Shown here: one piece after another, positions 1 through 7,761 of the stretch
Position numbering within the stretch: the stretch's first letter is position 1
Layout: each line of letters opens with the position of its first letter
NCBI RefSeq assembly: GCF_003052515.2
Contig: NZ_QARE02000012.1
Span: forward strand, 1-64,000
Direction of reading: 5' to 3'
Length of the DNA: 64,000 nt
From: Pseudomonas sp. RIT409
Lineage (GTDB): Bacteria; Pseudomonadota; Gammaproteobacteria; Pseudomonadales; Pseudomonadaceae
Program-made: the position numbers and the translations under genes
Notes under the pieces: model-generated
Seen by the model: only the letters and a program-made list of their open reading frames with translations
What the model was told of the DNA's origin: nothing
The model's database searches: none

Positions 1-419
1 GCGGCCGCTGCTGCGCCACCCGCACCCAAAAGACCCAACCCGGCGATGGCCCACGCCGATGTCGCGCCACTGACCACGCCGGTGCCGGCGATCAACTCAT
101 CAATCGAGGTGATTTCGTCAAAGGTGAAGCCATTGAACGACTCAGCGCTGTACTGCGCCTGCCAGAGCGCGCCGTCCTCATCTTGAAAGACCATGTCGCT
201 GGCCAGCCCGTCCGGGCCGGTATTGAAGAAATGGGCGACTTGAATCTGCTCGCCGTTTTTGAGGTGGACGATCAAGTCCTGACCATTTCGGGTGACCGAT
301 GCCACCTGATTGGGTGCGACCGGCATTTGAACGACAGCGGGATCTTTCAGTTGCAGATTGCCCCAGGCACGGGCGTCGATTTGAGAGGTGACCTTGTCAG
401 CAACGACGATGTTTTCCAT
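1..419 (-). CDS. Large BapA-type biofilm adhesin, N-terminal end (partial)
   Basis: This frame opens at an ATG at 419 and runs off the left edge of the window, giving 139 residues. The start MENIVVADKV, then a beta-rich stretch with LKNGEQIQV, then a hydrophobic Gly/Ala segment (VVSGATSAWAIAGLGLLGAGG) matches the BapA-prefix-like N-terminus of giant repetitive adhesins. These are exported by a type I secretion system and may be held at the outer membrane during biofilm formation. In that family the Ig-like repeats, the calcium-binding C-terminus and usually the secretion genes follow; here they would lie outside the window. The ATG is preceded by a weak purine-rich GGGATTTGGAA. Family recognition is good; total size and role are inferred. 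Confidence 0.75.
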   Translation of the reverse strand, partial: MENIVVADKVTSQIDARAWGNLQLKDPAVVQMPVAPNQVASVTRNGQDLIVHLKNGEQIQVAHFFNTGPDGLASDMVFQDEDGALWQAQYSAESFNGFTFDEITSIDELIAGTGVVSGATSAWAIAGLGLLGAGGAAAA

Positions 420-1002
420 TTCCAAATCCCTTTTCTGCTTTACGAAAAACAACTACGCGACAACATCTCGGGCGTTGGTGTGTTTTCGGAAGCTGCACGT
501 CAGCTCACGTCCAGATCTTCTTGTCGTCCGGAGCAGGTGCGTCCTGCTCCTGTGTGGCAAAAACATTAGTTTGGATCCACGCGACTTCAACGCAGAGGTT
601 TTGGCGGGGTAATGGACGACCTCTGAAAACGGCACGTAACCGGTTGTCTGTAAAGGGACTTCGTCGACAGACCGTGAAGGTGCCATTAGTCGACTCGAAG
701 GATGGCTCCGCTGGAGTCCATCCGAACGATGGGTTCGCTTCGGATGGGTGTACCCGTATGGTTAATGCGCGAAATCCGGATCGGCCCGACCTTTGATGCG
801 TTCAATGGCCGTTCGCGCCGACTCGTGTACAGGCCAACCTTGAAGAATTGCAAAGGTCACCTCAAAGAAGGTGAACCCTAACAGCAGAACGCTGGCGCCC
901 TGTATGACTGCATACAGTTGCCAGATCGCGAACAGGATTCTGGCCACCGGCCTGGTCGCGCCGACCTACGGCCGTGGGCTGGCATTGGCCCGCGGCACTT
1001 GG
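420..1002. other. Intergenic region upstream of the adhesin; no convincing gene
   Basis: This 583-base stretch separates the adhesin start (419, minus) from the LysR stop (1003, minus), so it should hold the adhesin promoter. I see no open frame with credible start, codon use and family match. A minus-strand GTG frame at 762-947 would encode a hydrophobic 61-residue peptide, but it has no clear ribosome site. Two inverted repeats are visible: 530-550 (8-base arms) and 900-917 (7-base arms, CTGTATG/CATACAG, spacer of 4). The region is less GC-rich than its neighbours. Confidence 0.5.
530..550. repeat. Perfect stem-loop upstream of the adhesin gene
   Basis: GGAGCAGG and CCTGCTCC form an 8-base perfect stem around the loop TGCGT. 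It lies about 110 bases upstream of the adhesin start. No T-run follows on either strand, so it is not a standard terminator. It could be an operator or part of the adhesin mRNA leader; neither can be decided from the sequence. Confidence 0.4.
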
Positions 1003-1932
1003 TCAATCCTGACGGGGCAAACTGGCGGACCCTAACCCCAACTCATCCAGAAGCCACTTCTTGAACACCTCCGCCGCCTCGTGCCGGGTTCTTCGTTTTG
1101 GATAGACGAGGTAGTGGCCGATGTACTGCACGTCATGGGTCACGGCCCGCAGCGGTGCGACCAGGGTGCCTCTTTCCAGCTCGGTCTGGGCCAGCAGGGT
1201 CGACTCCAGGACCACCCCCATGCCGTTGCTGGCGGCGGCGATGGCCATGATGCTGCGGTCGAAGCGCAAGGCGTAGTGGTGCGGGGACATGAGGTGGTTG
1301 GCCTCGAACCAGCCTTTCCACTGCAGCATCTGTACATCGCACTGAATCAGCCGATGCTCGTAAAGGTCTTGCGGGGTGCGAATGCTTCGGGCCAGTTCCG
1401 GGCTGCACAGTGGCGTGAGGTGCTCGACGGCCAGCGGGACTTTCTCGATAAGGCTCGATCGCGGCTCGCCATAAACGATGTCGAGGTCGAAGTCGTCGTT
1501 TTCGAATTGCGCGTAATCGGTGCTGGCCGAGAAGCGCAGGTCGATGGTCGGGTGGGCCTGGACGAAACGGGCCAAGCGCGGCATCAACCATTGCATGCCG
1601 AAACTGGGCGCGGTGTGCAGGCGCAGAGGCGGGGGTTCATCGCTGCTGGCCAGGACAAATCCACGCTGCATTTCCTCCAACCCCCGTTGCACGTGCTCCA
1701 TCAGCAGTCGGCCCTTGGCCGTGAGGTTGACTTCGCGGGTGGTGCGTTCGAACAACTGCAGGTCGATGGATGCCTCCAGCTTGCGAATCGAATGGCTCAC
1801 GGCGCTCGGGGAAATGCCCAGCTCCTGGGCCGCCTGAATGAACGACCCTGACCGGCCTGCAGATTCGAACACCCGCAGCGCTGACAGCGGCACCCGGCGA
1901 AGCTGCTGAATTAATGAATTCTGCTCACTCAT
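1003..1932 (-). CDS. LysR-family transcriptional regulator (GcvA-like)
   Basis: The 309-residue protein has the normal LysR length. A winged helix-turn-helix occupies about residues 16-75 (PLSALRVFESAGRSGSF, then LGISPSAVSHSIRKLE), followed by a type 2 periplasmic-binding-like effector domain with the FSAST strand typical of the GcvA branch. It is divergent from the transketolase-dehydrogenase-symporter cluster starting at 2081, with a 148-base shared intergenic region carrying a T-N11-A-type inverted repeat. That layout suggests it activates the cluster in response to the cluster's substrate. The ligand is unknown. Confidence 0.9.
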   Translation of the reverse strand: MSEQNSLIQQLRRVPLSALRVFESAGRSGSFIQAAQELGISPSAVSHSIRKLEASIDLQLFERTTREVNLTAKGRLLMEHVQRGLEEMQRGFVLASSDEPPPLRLHTAPSFGMQWLMPRLARFVQAHPTIDLRFSASTDYAQFENDDFDLDIVYGEPRSSLIEKVPLAVEHLTPLCSPELARSIRTPQDLYEHRLIQCDVQMLQWKGWFEANHLMSPHHYALRFDRSIMAIAAASNGMGVVLESTLLAQTELERGTLVAPLRAVTHDVQYIGHYLVYPKRRTRHEAAEVFKKWLLDELGLGSASLPRQD

Positions 1933-2003
1933 TGCTGCAAAAATGTCCTTTGTAAGGGGCTATTTGCCGATGATAGGTTGATTGCACATCGCTTGCAGGC
2001 CAT

Positions 2004-2024
2004 TTGATGAATTCGAAACATCAA
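2004..2024. promoter_or_regulatory. Candidate LysR operator between divergent genes
   Basis: TTGATG and CATCAA form an inverted repeat with a 9-base spacer. The T-N11-A layout is typical of LysR binding sites. It lies 72 bases upstream of the regulator's start and 57 bases upstream of the transketolase start. Assignment to the adjacent LysR protein is inference from position and symmetry. Confidence 0.5.
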
Positions 2025-2080
2025 TTGGTTGCCTGCTGACGATGGTGTCACCCCTTAATAAAAATAAGCAGGACTCACGC

Positions 2081-2953
2081 ATGACAACACGTTCTCAGGC
2101 CGCCGACGCAGGCGCAGCGTCGCTGCATCGCGTCGCCCGGCACGCCTGGCGCATCCGGCGTTTCGCATTACGCATGGGCGAAGTTCAAGGGCAGGGTTAT
2201 GTCGGGCAGGCACTGGGCTGGGCCGATGTACTGGCCACTGCCTATTGCTACGCCATGAACGTTCGCCCCGGCGAGCCGTCATGGGAGGGCCGTGACCGCT
2301 TTCTCTTGTCACACGGCCACTACGCGATTGCGCTCTACGCCGCGTTGATCGAAGCGCAAATCATCCCCGAAAGCGAATTGGAGACCTACGGCTCCGACGA
2401 CAGCCGCCTGCCGATGTCGGGCATGGCGAGCTACACCCCCGGCATGGAAATCTCCGGCGGTTCCCTCGGCCAGGGCCTGCCGATCGGCGTGGGCATGGCA
2501 CTGGGGCTGCGCATGAAAGGCAATCCCGCGTGGGTCTTCAACTCGATGTCCGATGGCGAACTCAACGAGGGTTCGACCTGGGAAGCCGCGATGTCGGCGG
2601 CCCACCATGAACTGGGGAATTTGATCGCCCTGGTCGACCTCAACCAGCAGCAGGCGGACGGCAATTCCCGCGAGATTCTGGATTTCGAACCGCTGGCGGA
2701 CAAATGGCAGGCATTCGGCTGGCATGTGCAGCGGGTCGATGGCAACGATCTTGCGGCGGTCATCGCCGCGTTCGATCAAGCCATGGCAGTCAAAGCGGCC
2801 CAGCCGCGGGTCATCCTGTTCGACACGCTGATGGGCAAGGGCGTGGACTTCCTGGAAACCCGCGAAAAAAACCATTTCATCCGTGTCGAGCCGGAGGAGT
2901 GGCAGGCCGCGATCAAGGCTCTCGACGCGCATTACGAATCGAGGAGTGCCTGA
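2081..2953 (+). CDS. Transketolase, N-terminal (thiamine diphosphate-binding) subunit
   Basis: The 290-residue protein corresponds to the N-terminal half of transketolase. It shows the substrate-binding SHGHYA stretch (77-82) and SLGQGLPIGVGMA (128-140). The diphosphate and magnesium motif is SDGE (157-160) with NQQQ at 188-191, a slight change from the usual GDG...NN. The ATG at 2081 follows AGGA; an upstream in-frame TTG at 1982 would add 33 unrelated residues and was rejected. The stop codon abuts the ATG of the C-terminal subunit, so the two are translationally coupled and should form one active enzyme. Because the cell will also have full-length transketolase, this split form probably serves a dedicated catabolic ketol transfer. 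Confidence 0.9.
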   Translation: MTTRSQAADAGAASLHRVARHAWRIRRFALRMGEVQGQGYVGQALGWADVLATAYCYAMNVRPGEPSWEGRDRFLLSHGHYAIALYAALIEAQIIPESELETYGSDDSRLPMSGMASYTPGMEISGGSLGQGLPIGVGMALGLRMKGNPAWVFNSMSDGELNEGSTWEAAMSAAHHELGNLIALVDLNQQQADGNSREILDFEPLADKWQAFGWHVQRVDGNDLAAVIAAFDQAMAVKAAQPRVILFDTLMGKGVDFLETREKNHFIRVEPEEWQAAIKALDAHYESRSA

Positions 2954-3955
2954 ATGAACCTGCCAACCGCTCAAAAACCGCGCCTGACCACTTCGGCGAT
3001 GATTGCCTCGATCGCCAGCGAAGGCCAGCGCACCGAAGCCGCACCGTTCGGCCACGCGCTGGTGGCCGCCGCGCAAAAAGATCCTCGGATTGTCGGCATG
3101 ACCGCCGACTTGTCGAAATACACCGACCTGCACATTTTGGCTCGCGAGTTTCCCGAACGGCACCTGCAAATGGGCATGGCCGAACAACTGCTGATGGCCG
3201 CCGCAGGGGGGATGGCGAAGGAGGGGCTGATCCCCTTCGCCACCACCTATGCGGTGTTTGCCACGCGCCGTGCCTATGACTTCATTCACCAGGTGATCGG
3301 CGAGGAGCACCTGAACGTCAAGATCTGCGCCGCGCTGCCAGGCTTGACAACCGGCTACGGCCCCAGCCACCAGGCCACCGATGACCTGGCGCTGATGCGC
3401 GCGGTGCCGGGCCTGACCGTGATCGACCCCTGTGATGCGCTGGATACGGCCCAAGCCGTGGCCGCCATCGCCGAATACACCGGCCCGGTGTACATGCGGT
3501 TGTTGCGGGGCAAGGTGCCCATGGTGCTGGATCAGTACGACTACCGGTTTGAACTGGGCAAGGCCAGCCTGCTGCGGGATGGAAAAGATGTGCTGATCAT
3601 CTCCAGCGGCATCATGACCATGCGTGCGCTGGAAGTGGCCGAACTGCTGGACGACGGCAGTGCCGAGGTCGCGGTCTTACACGTCCCGACCATCAAGCCG
3701 CTGGACGAGGCCACGCTTGTGCGCGAATGCCAACGCGGCGGGCGCTTGGTGGTGGTGGCCGAGAACCACAGCACGGTCGGCGGCCTGGGTGAAGCGGTGG
3801 CGCTGGCCCTGCTCAAGGCGCGGATCAGCCCGGTGTTTCGCCAGATCGCCTTGCCGGACGCCTATCTGGACGCCGGTGCGCTGCCGACCCTGCATGATCG
3901 CTATGGCATTTCCACTCAAGTCATGGCGGAGAACATCCGCCAGTGGCTGGTATAA
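2954..3955 (+). CDS. Transketolase, C-terminal (pyrimidine-binding) subunit
   Basis: This 333-residue protein is the partner of the preceding gene and begins directly after its stop codon. It contains the pyrimidine-binding domain with the cofactor-activating glutamate in GMAEQ (E77). Next come the GPSHQATDDLALMRAVPG stretch, which in transketolases and DXS contacts substrate, and a C-terminal transketolase domain. The first 30 residues are unconserved. Split transketolases occur in apulose-4-phosphate and sulfosugar pathways as well as in primary metabolism of some bacteria; the neighbours here point to a specialised carbon source. Substrate not determinable. Confidence 0.9.
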   Translation: MNLPTAQKPRLTTSAMIASIASEGQRTEAAPFGHALVAAAQKDPRIVGMTADLSKYTDLHILAREFPERHLQMGMAEQLLMAAAGGMAKEGLIPFATTYAVFATRRAYDFIHQVIGEEHLNVKICAALPGLTTGYGPSHQATDDLALMRAVPGLTVIDPCDALDTAQAVAAIAEYTGPVYMRLLRGKVPMVLDQYDYRFELGKASLLRDGKDVLIISSGIMTMRALEVAELLDDGSAEVAVLHVPTIKPLDEATLVRECQRGGRLVVVAENHSTVGGLGEAVALALLKARISPVFRQIALPDAYLDAGALPTLHDRYGISTQVMAENIRQWLV

Positions 3956-3966
3956 GGAGCGCGAAA

Positions 3967-4815
3967 ATGAACGTTGCTTTTATTGGCCTCGGGGCCATCG
4001 GCCTGCCTATGGCGCGGCAGATCCAGCAAGCTGGCCATGGGCTGATCGGCATCGAGTTGAGTGAAGCGAACCGCGCGCTGGCGCTGACGCATGGCATCGA
4101 ATCCAGCGCTGACTGGCAAGCGGCCAGTGATGCCGATGTCGTCGTGGTCATGGTTGCCACCCCCGCGCAACTCGACGCGCTGGTCAGTCAATGCGGCCCA
4201 CTGAAGCCTGGGCAGCACTGGGTGGTGATGAGTACCGTCGGCCCGGCCTCGGTGCGCGAGCAGGCCGCGCGTCTGCGAGAAAAAGGCGTGCAGGTGGTCG
4301 ACGCTCCCGTCACCGGCGGCGTCGCGCGGGCACAAACCGGTAGCCTGTTGATATTTGCGGCCGGTCCGGCGGCCGCGGTCGCCCATGTCGAACCGGTGTT
4401 GCGAAGCATGGGCAAGGTGCGCAACGCCGGGCTGGAGATCGGCGATGGTCAGGCCATCAAGGTGGTCAATCAGCACCTGTGTTCGGTGCACCTGGTGGCG
4501 GCTGCCGAGGCGTTGAGCCTGGCGCGATCGCTGGGTCTGGACCCGGGACGGGTACTGGATCTGGTGCAGCAGGGCGCAGGGGGATCGTGGATGCTGTCCG
4601 ACCGTGGCCCGCGCATGCTCGAAGGCACCGACACCCAAGTCACCAGCATGGTGGACATTTTCGTCAAGGACAGCGGGCTGGTCGCTGACGCCGCTCAAGG
4701 CTGTGGCGCGGCCGTACCGCTACTCGACACCGCTCACGCGCGGTTTTGCCAAGCGGCCGAGTCGGGCCTGGGCAAGCGTGATGACAGTCGAGTGATCGAA
4801 ACCTGGGCGCCCTAG
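3967..4815 (+). CDS. NAD(P)-dependent 3-hydroxyisobutyrate-dehydrogenase-family oxidoreductase
   Basis: The 282-residue protein has an N-terminal Rossmann fold starting with GLGAIG (7-12), the DAPVTGG substrate-binding motif (112-118), the catalytic lysine K165 and a helical C-terminal domain. The segment KVVNQHLCSVH recalls the VNQ-L-VH pattern I associate with L-threonate and other four-carbon sugar-acid dehydrogenases rather than true 3-hydroxyisobutyrate dehydrogenase; that resemblance is from memory. The ATG at 3967 follows AAGGAG at correct spacing, 11 bases after the transketolase stop, so it is in the same operon. It probably oxidises or reduces the hydroxy acid or aldehyde of the pathway. 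Confidence 0.85.
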   Translation: MNVAFIGLGAIGLPMARQIQQAGHGLIGIELSEANRALALTHGIESSADWQAASDADVVVVMVATPAQLDALVSQCGPLKPGQHWVVMSTVGPASVREQAARLREKGVQVVDAPVTGGVARAQTGSLLIFAAGPAAAVAHVEPVLRSMGKVRNAGLEIGDGQAIKVVNQHLCSVHLVAAAEALSLARSLGLDPGRVLDLVQQGAGGSWMLSDRGPRMLEGTDTQVTSMVDIFVKDSGLVADAAQGCGAAVPLLDTAHARFCQAAESGLGKRDDSRVIETWAP

Positions 4816-4899
4816 CCGGTACCGCAAGACAGTACGTTTCAACGCAGCGGGCAGGCCCGTTCTGCCCGTCACTACAACAATAAGATCCCGGAGTTTGCC

Positions 4900-6228
4900 A
4901 TGAGCGAATCCACCCAAGCCTCACCCGAGCAGAACAATGCGGGAAAAGTCTCCTTCGCCTCCATGATCGGTTCGGCCGTGGAGAGTTATGACTTCTTCAT
5001 CTACGGCACCGCCGCCGCCGGCTGGTTTGGCCAAGTGTTCTTCCACACCACAGAGCCGATCGTCGGTATTCTGGCCGCGTTCGCGACCATGGCGGTGGGC
5101 TTTTTCATGCGCCCTCTGGGTGGCTATCTGGCGGGGCATTACGGCGACCGCCTCGGGCGCAAGACCGTGCTGCTCTGGTCGTTGCTGGCCATGGGCGGGG
5201 CGACGGTCCTTATCGGTGCCTTGCCCACCTATGCACAGGCCGGCGTGATCGCGCCGATTCTGTTGATCTTGCTGCGGATGATTCAGGGCATCGGCTTCGG
5301 CGCGGAGTGGGGCGGTGCCGTGCTGATGGCCTGCGAACACGCGCCCGCCCATCGTCGCGGCTTCTTCGGCGCGGTGCCCCAGATCGGCATTCCCCTGGGG
5401 CTGCTGATGGCCAACGGGGCCTTTCTGCTGTCAGCCATGGTGTTCGAAGGCGACTGGGTCTGGCGCGCGCCGTTCCTTGCGTCGGTGGTGATGGTCGCGG
5501 TGGGCATGTGGATTCGCCTGAGCGTCAGCGAGTCGCCTGAATTCGAAAAAGCCAAGGCGCAGAATGCGCTGATCAAGCAGCCTGCACTGGAAGTCATTCG
5601 CAAGGACTGGCGCAAGGTCTTGCAAATCGCCGGCCTGCGCCTGGCGGAAACCGGCGGCTACTACCTGGCCACCAGTTTCATGCTGTCCTACGTGTTGCTG
5701 GCGGGGATTGCCACCAAGCAAAACGTGCTCTGGGGCACGATGATCGGTTCCGCGATCGGGCTGGGCAGTCACCTGTTCTACGGCGCGTTGAGCGACCGCA
5801 TCGGACGCAAACCGGTGTTTCTGATTGGCTCGCTGTTCACCATCGTGTTCGGCATCCCGATGTTCATGATGATCAACACCGGTATCGTCCCCCTCATCAT
5901 TGTGGCCGTGGCCATGGCGTTGATTCTCAGCCATGACCCGATCTTCGCGGTCGAGGCCAGTTGGTTCACCGAGCAGTTTCCGGCCAACGTGCGGTCCTCC
6001 GGGATTTCCCTGGGCTATAACTGCGCGTCGCTGGTGGCCGGTACGCTACCGTTCATCGCCACCGCGCTGTACGCCAAAGTGGGCTGGATGGGACCGGCGC
6101 TGCTTTTCAGTTCGCTGGGCGTGGTGTCCACCTTGTGCGCGATGAAGATGCGCGAGACGGCCCCGGCGGTGGCCAAGGAGCTGCCCACCGCGCGCACCAA
6201 TCCGGTGGGGTCTCAGGCGCTGCAATAA
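4900..6228 (+). CDS. MFS transporter, metabolite:H+ symporter (MHS) family
   Basis: This 442-residue inner-membrane protein has about 12 membrane segments. It carries the MHS hallmarks VESYDFFIYGTAAA near the N-terminus, GDRLGRK in the loop between helices 2 and 3, and a matching SDRIGRK in the second half. MHS members (shikimate, alpha-ketoglutarate, proline/betaine, citrate carriers) import organic acids with protons. It closes the cluster 84 bases after the dehydrogenase, so the likely imported compound is an organic or sugar acid used by the two enzymes upstream. Confidence 0.88.
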   Translation: MSESTQASPEQNNAGKVSFASMIGSAVESYDFFIYGTAAAGWFGQVFFHTTEPIVGILAAFATMAVGFFMRPLGGYLAGHYGDRLGRKTVLLWSLLAMGGATVLIGALPTYAQAGVIAPILLILLRMIQGIGFGAEWGGAVLMACEHAPAHRRGFFGAVPQIGIPLGLLMANGAFLLSAMVFEGDWVWRAPFLASVVMVAVGMWIRLSVSESPEFEKAKAQNALIKQPALEVIRKDWRKVLQIAGLRLAETGGYYLATSFMLSYVLLAGIATKQNVLWGTMIGSAIGLGSHLFYGALSDRIGRKPVFLIGSLFTIVFGIPMFMMINTGIVPLIIVAVAMALILSHDPIFAVEASWFTEQFPANVRSSGISLGYNCASLVAGTLPFIATALYAKVGWMGPALLFSSLGVVSTLCAMKMRETAPAVAKELPTARTNPVGSQALQ

Positions 6229-6359
6229 GCGTTGCTTCGCCGCTTCGGCGCGGGTGCCAACATCTCTCGCGCCGTTCGGGCCCGCCGGGCAAAGATCATC
6301 GGAACGAATGCCATCCAGCCCGTGTCAACCCAGTTCCATGACCCCAAAACGGAACTGCC

Positions 6360-6692
6360 ATGAGCCAGATCAACAAGGTCAGCGACTCCCTGACGGACGA
6401 CCTTTACCGCAAAACCCGCGATCAACTGAACACCTTCATCAATGAGACCAACGCCTTGCTCGCCGCGGGCGATGCCTTGCATCAGGATCGAACCGCCCTG
6501 GCGCACAAGCGGCTCACGGCGTTCCTCGAGCAGGCAGAGCGCTCCGTAACCGAACCGGCGTCCGCCCCTTCACCCGTCGCCCACTGGCTTGAGACGGGCC
6601 GTGACTACGTCAAGGCTCATCCCTGGCAGGCGGTCGGTGTGGCAGCCGGGCTGGGCATTCTGGGCAGCCTCTTGCTGCGGCGTCGCGGCTGA
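6360..6692 (+). CDS. ElaB/YqjD/DUF883-family membrane-anchored ribosome-binding-type protein
   Basis: The 110-residue protein is mostly charged helix with a C-terminal transmembrane segment ending in arginines (HPWQAVGVAAGLGILGSLLLRRR). This is the layout of the ElaB/YqjD/DUF883 family, whose E. coli members bind ribosomes and are induced in stationary phase. A proline/alanine-rich linker at about residues 63-72 joins the helix to the HPW motif before the membrane anchor. It is followed by a small DUF2934 gene, a pairing consistent with a stress-response role. Exact role unknown. Confidence 0.8.
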   Translation: MSQINKVSDSLTDDLYRKTRDQLNTFINETNALLAAGDALHQDRTALAHKRLTAFLEQAERSVTEPASAPSPVAHWLETGRDYVKAHPWQAVGVAAGLGILGSLLLRRRG

Positions 6693-6921
6693 GTCGTGCT
6701 GAGGAGACTCGGTCATGCGACGTCGTGGCGTCCCCGTAACGCGTCCAGGGACGGGCAGGCGGTTCTGGCTGTCTACAGCCTTCACCGCCCCCACGGAGGC
6801 GCTCGGATTTCATCCTCAGGATCAACTGAATGACGGTCTGGCCCATGCCGTGGGCATCGAAGGGTTGGGGCTCGGCTCGATGTCGGCGGCGTGGTGGGTC
6901 AGCAGGCAAAGGGGGGCAGGC

Positions 6922-7137
6922 ATGAGTGTGGACGAAGACGCAGTCCGCCAACTGGCACAACTGATTTGGGAAACCGAGGGCAGGCCTGAGGGACAAGAGG
7001 CCCGACACTGGGAGATGGCGACCAAACTCGCGGAATCGGCCGCGATGGCCCCTGCGCGTGGCCTGCACCGACCGCGGGTGGGCGTGATGTTTCCCGACCC
7101 GGGCAACAGCGACGACGATCCGCCCATCGATCCGTGA
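6922..7137 (+). CDS. DUF2934 domain protein
   Basis: The 71-residue product begins MSVDEDAVRQLAQLIWETEG and continues with RHWEMATKLAESA, which is the DUF2934 core, followed by an acidic proline-rich tail. The ATG at 6922 is preceded by a GGGGGGCAGG ribosome site. The frame stays open to 6715, but the extra 69 residues look non-coding, so the short start was chosen. DUF2934 proteins are small, soluble and usually found next to stress genes such as trehalose or glycogen enzymes; no biochemical function is known to me. Confidence 0.75.
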   Translation: MSVDEDAVRQLAQLIWETEGRPEGQEARHWEMATKLAESAAMAPARGLHRPRVGVMFPDPGNSDDDPPIDP

Positions 7138-7166
7138 GTCGGCGCAGCGGCTCTTGAAGCAGAGCT

Positions 7167-7622
7167 TTACGCCCGGTCCGCTTTCAGCGCCTGCAGCAGC
7201 GCGTCGGCGAACCCTTCCGAGGCGATGAAGTCCAGTGCCTGGCGCAGCTTCACCGTCTCTTCGGCGCCGAAGGTTTTGTCGAACATCTGCGAAACCCGCT
7301 CCGATACCTTGCGGGCCTCCTGATATTTGCGCTTGCCGGCAGCGGTCAGCAGCACGCGCCGGCTGCGGCGGTCGGCCTCATCGACCTGCAACTCCACCAG
7401 GCCATCGCGCACCAGCGGCTTGAGCGTATGGCCCAACGCCGACAAGTCCATCACCAGAGCCTGCGCCAGGTCGCGCATGCGCGGCTCGTCGCTGCGGGCG
7501 ATCTGTGACAGAAGTGAATACTGGGTGGCCTTCAGGCCGCATGCCTGAAAGGCTTCATCGTAGATTTGGCCCAGCCGACGGGACGCCCGGCGTACCGAGC
7601 CATTGGCGCAACTGCTGGCCAT
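7167..7622 (-). CDS. MarR-family transcriptional regulator
   Basis: The 151-residue product has the MarR winged helix-turn-helix. LKATQYSLLSQIAR is followed by MRDLAQALVMDLSALGHTLKPLVRDGLV as helix-turn-recognition helix, and VDEADRRSRRVLLTAAGK as the wing. The ATG at 7622 gives the usual MarR length; the open frame upstream to 7712 lacks family similarity. It sits 139 bases downstream of, and in the same direction as, an MFS efflux gene. MarR proteins often repress adjacent pumps and release DNA on binding aromatic or lipophilic compounds. The link to the pump is inferred from position. Confidence 0.9.
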   Translation of the reverse strand: MASSCANGSVRRASRRLGQIYDEAFQACGLKATQYSLLSQIARSDEPRMRDLAQALVMDLSALGHTLKPLVRDGLVELQVDEADRRSRRVLLTAAGKRKYQEARKVSERVSQMFDKTFGAEETVKLRQALDFIASEGFADALLQALKADRA

Positions 7623-7761
7623 GACGGGATCTGAACAGAATGTCGCGTGTCTCAAGGCCGTAACGCTCTTCACTGGCGGTGGATAGCGGGGATTATGCCT
7701 GCCCCTGCGCAACGGACAAGGTTTTTCAGGCCGCCGCTAAGTGACACGGTGACGCACCGCG

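Noticed and set aside
900..917. CTGTATG-ACTG-CATACAG palindrome considered as a LexA box
   Set aside because: The CTG/CAG spacing is 12 rather than the 10 bases of gammaproteobacterial LexA sites, and no SOS gene is adjacent.
762..947. Minus-strand GTG frame encoding a hydrophobic 61-residue peptide
   Set aside because: No ribosome site and no family; cannot be told from chance, although a degraded gene remnant is possible.
2309..3454. 381-residue minus-strand open frame opposite the transketolase genes
   Set aside because: Antisense shadow; no family match and no ribosome site.
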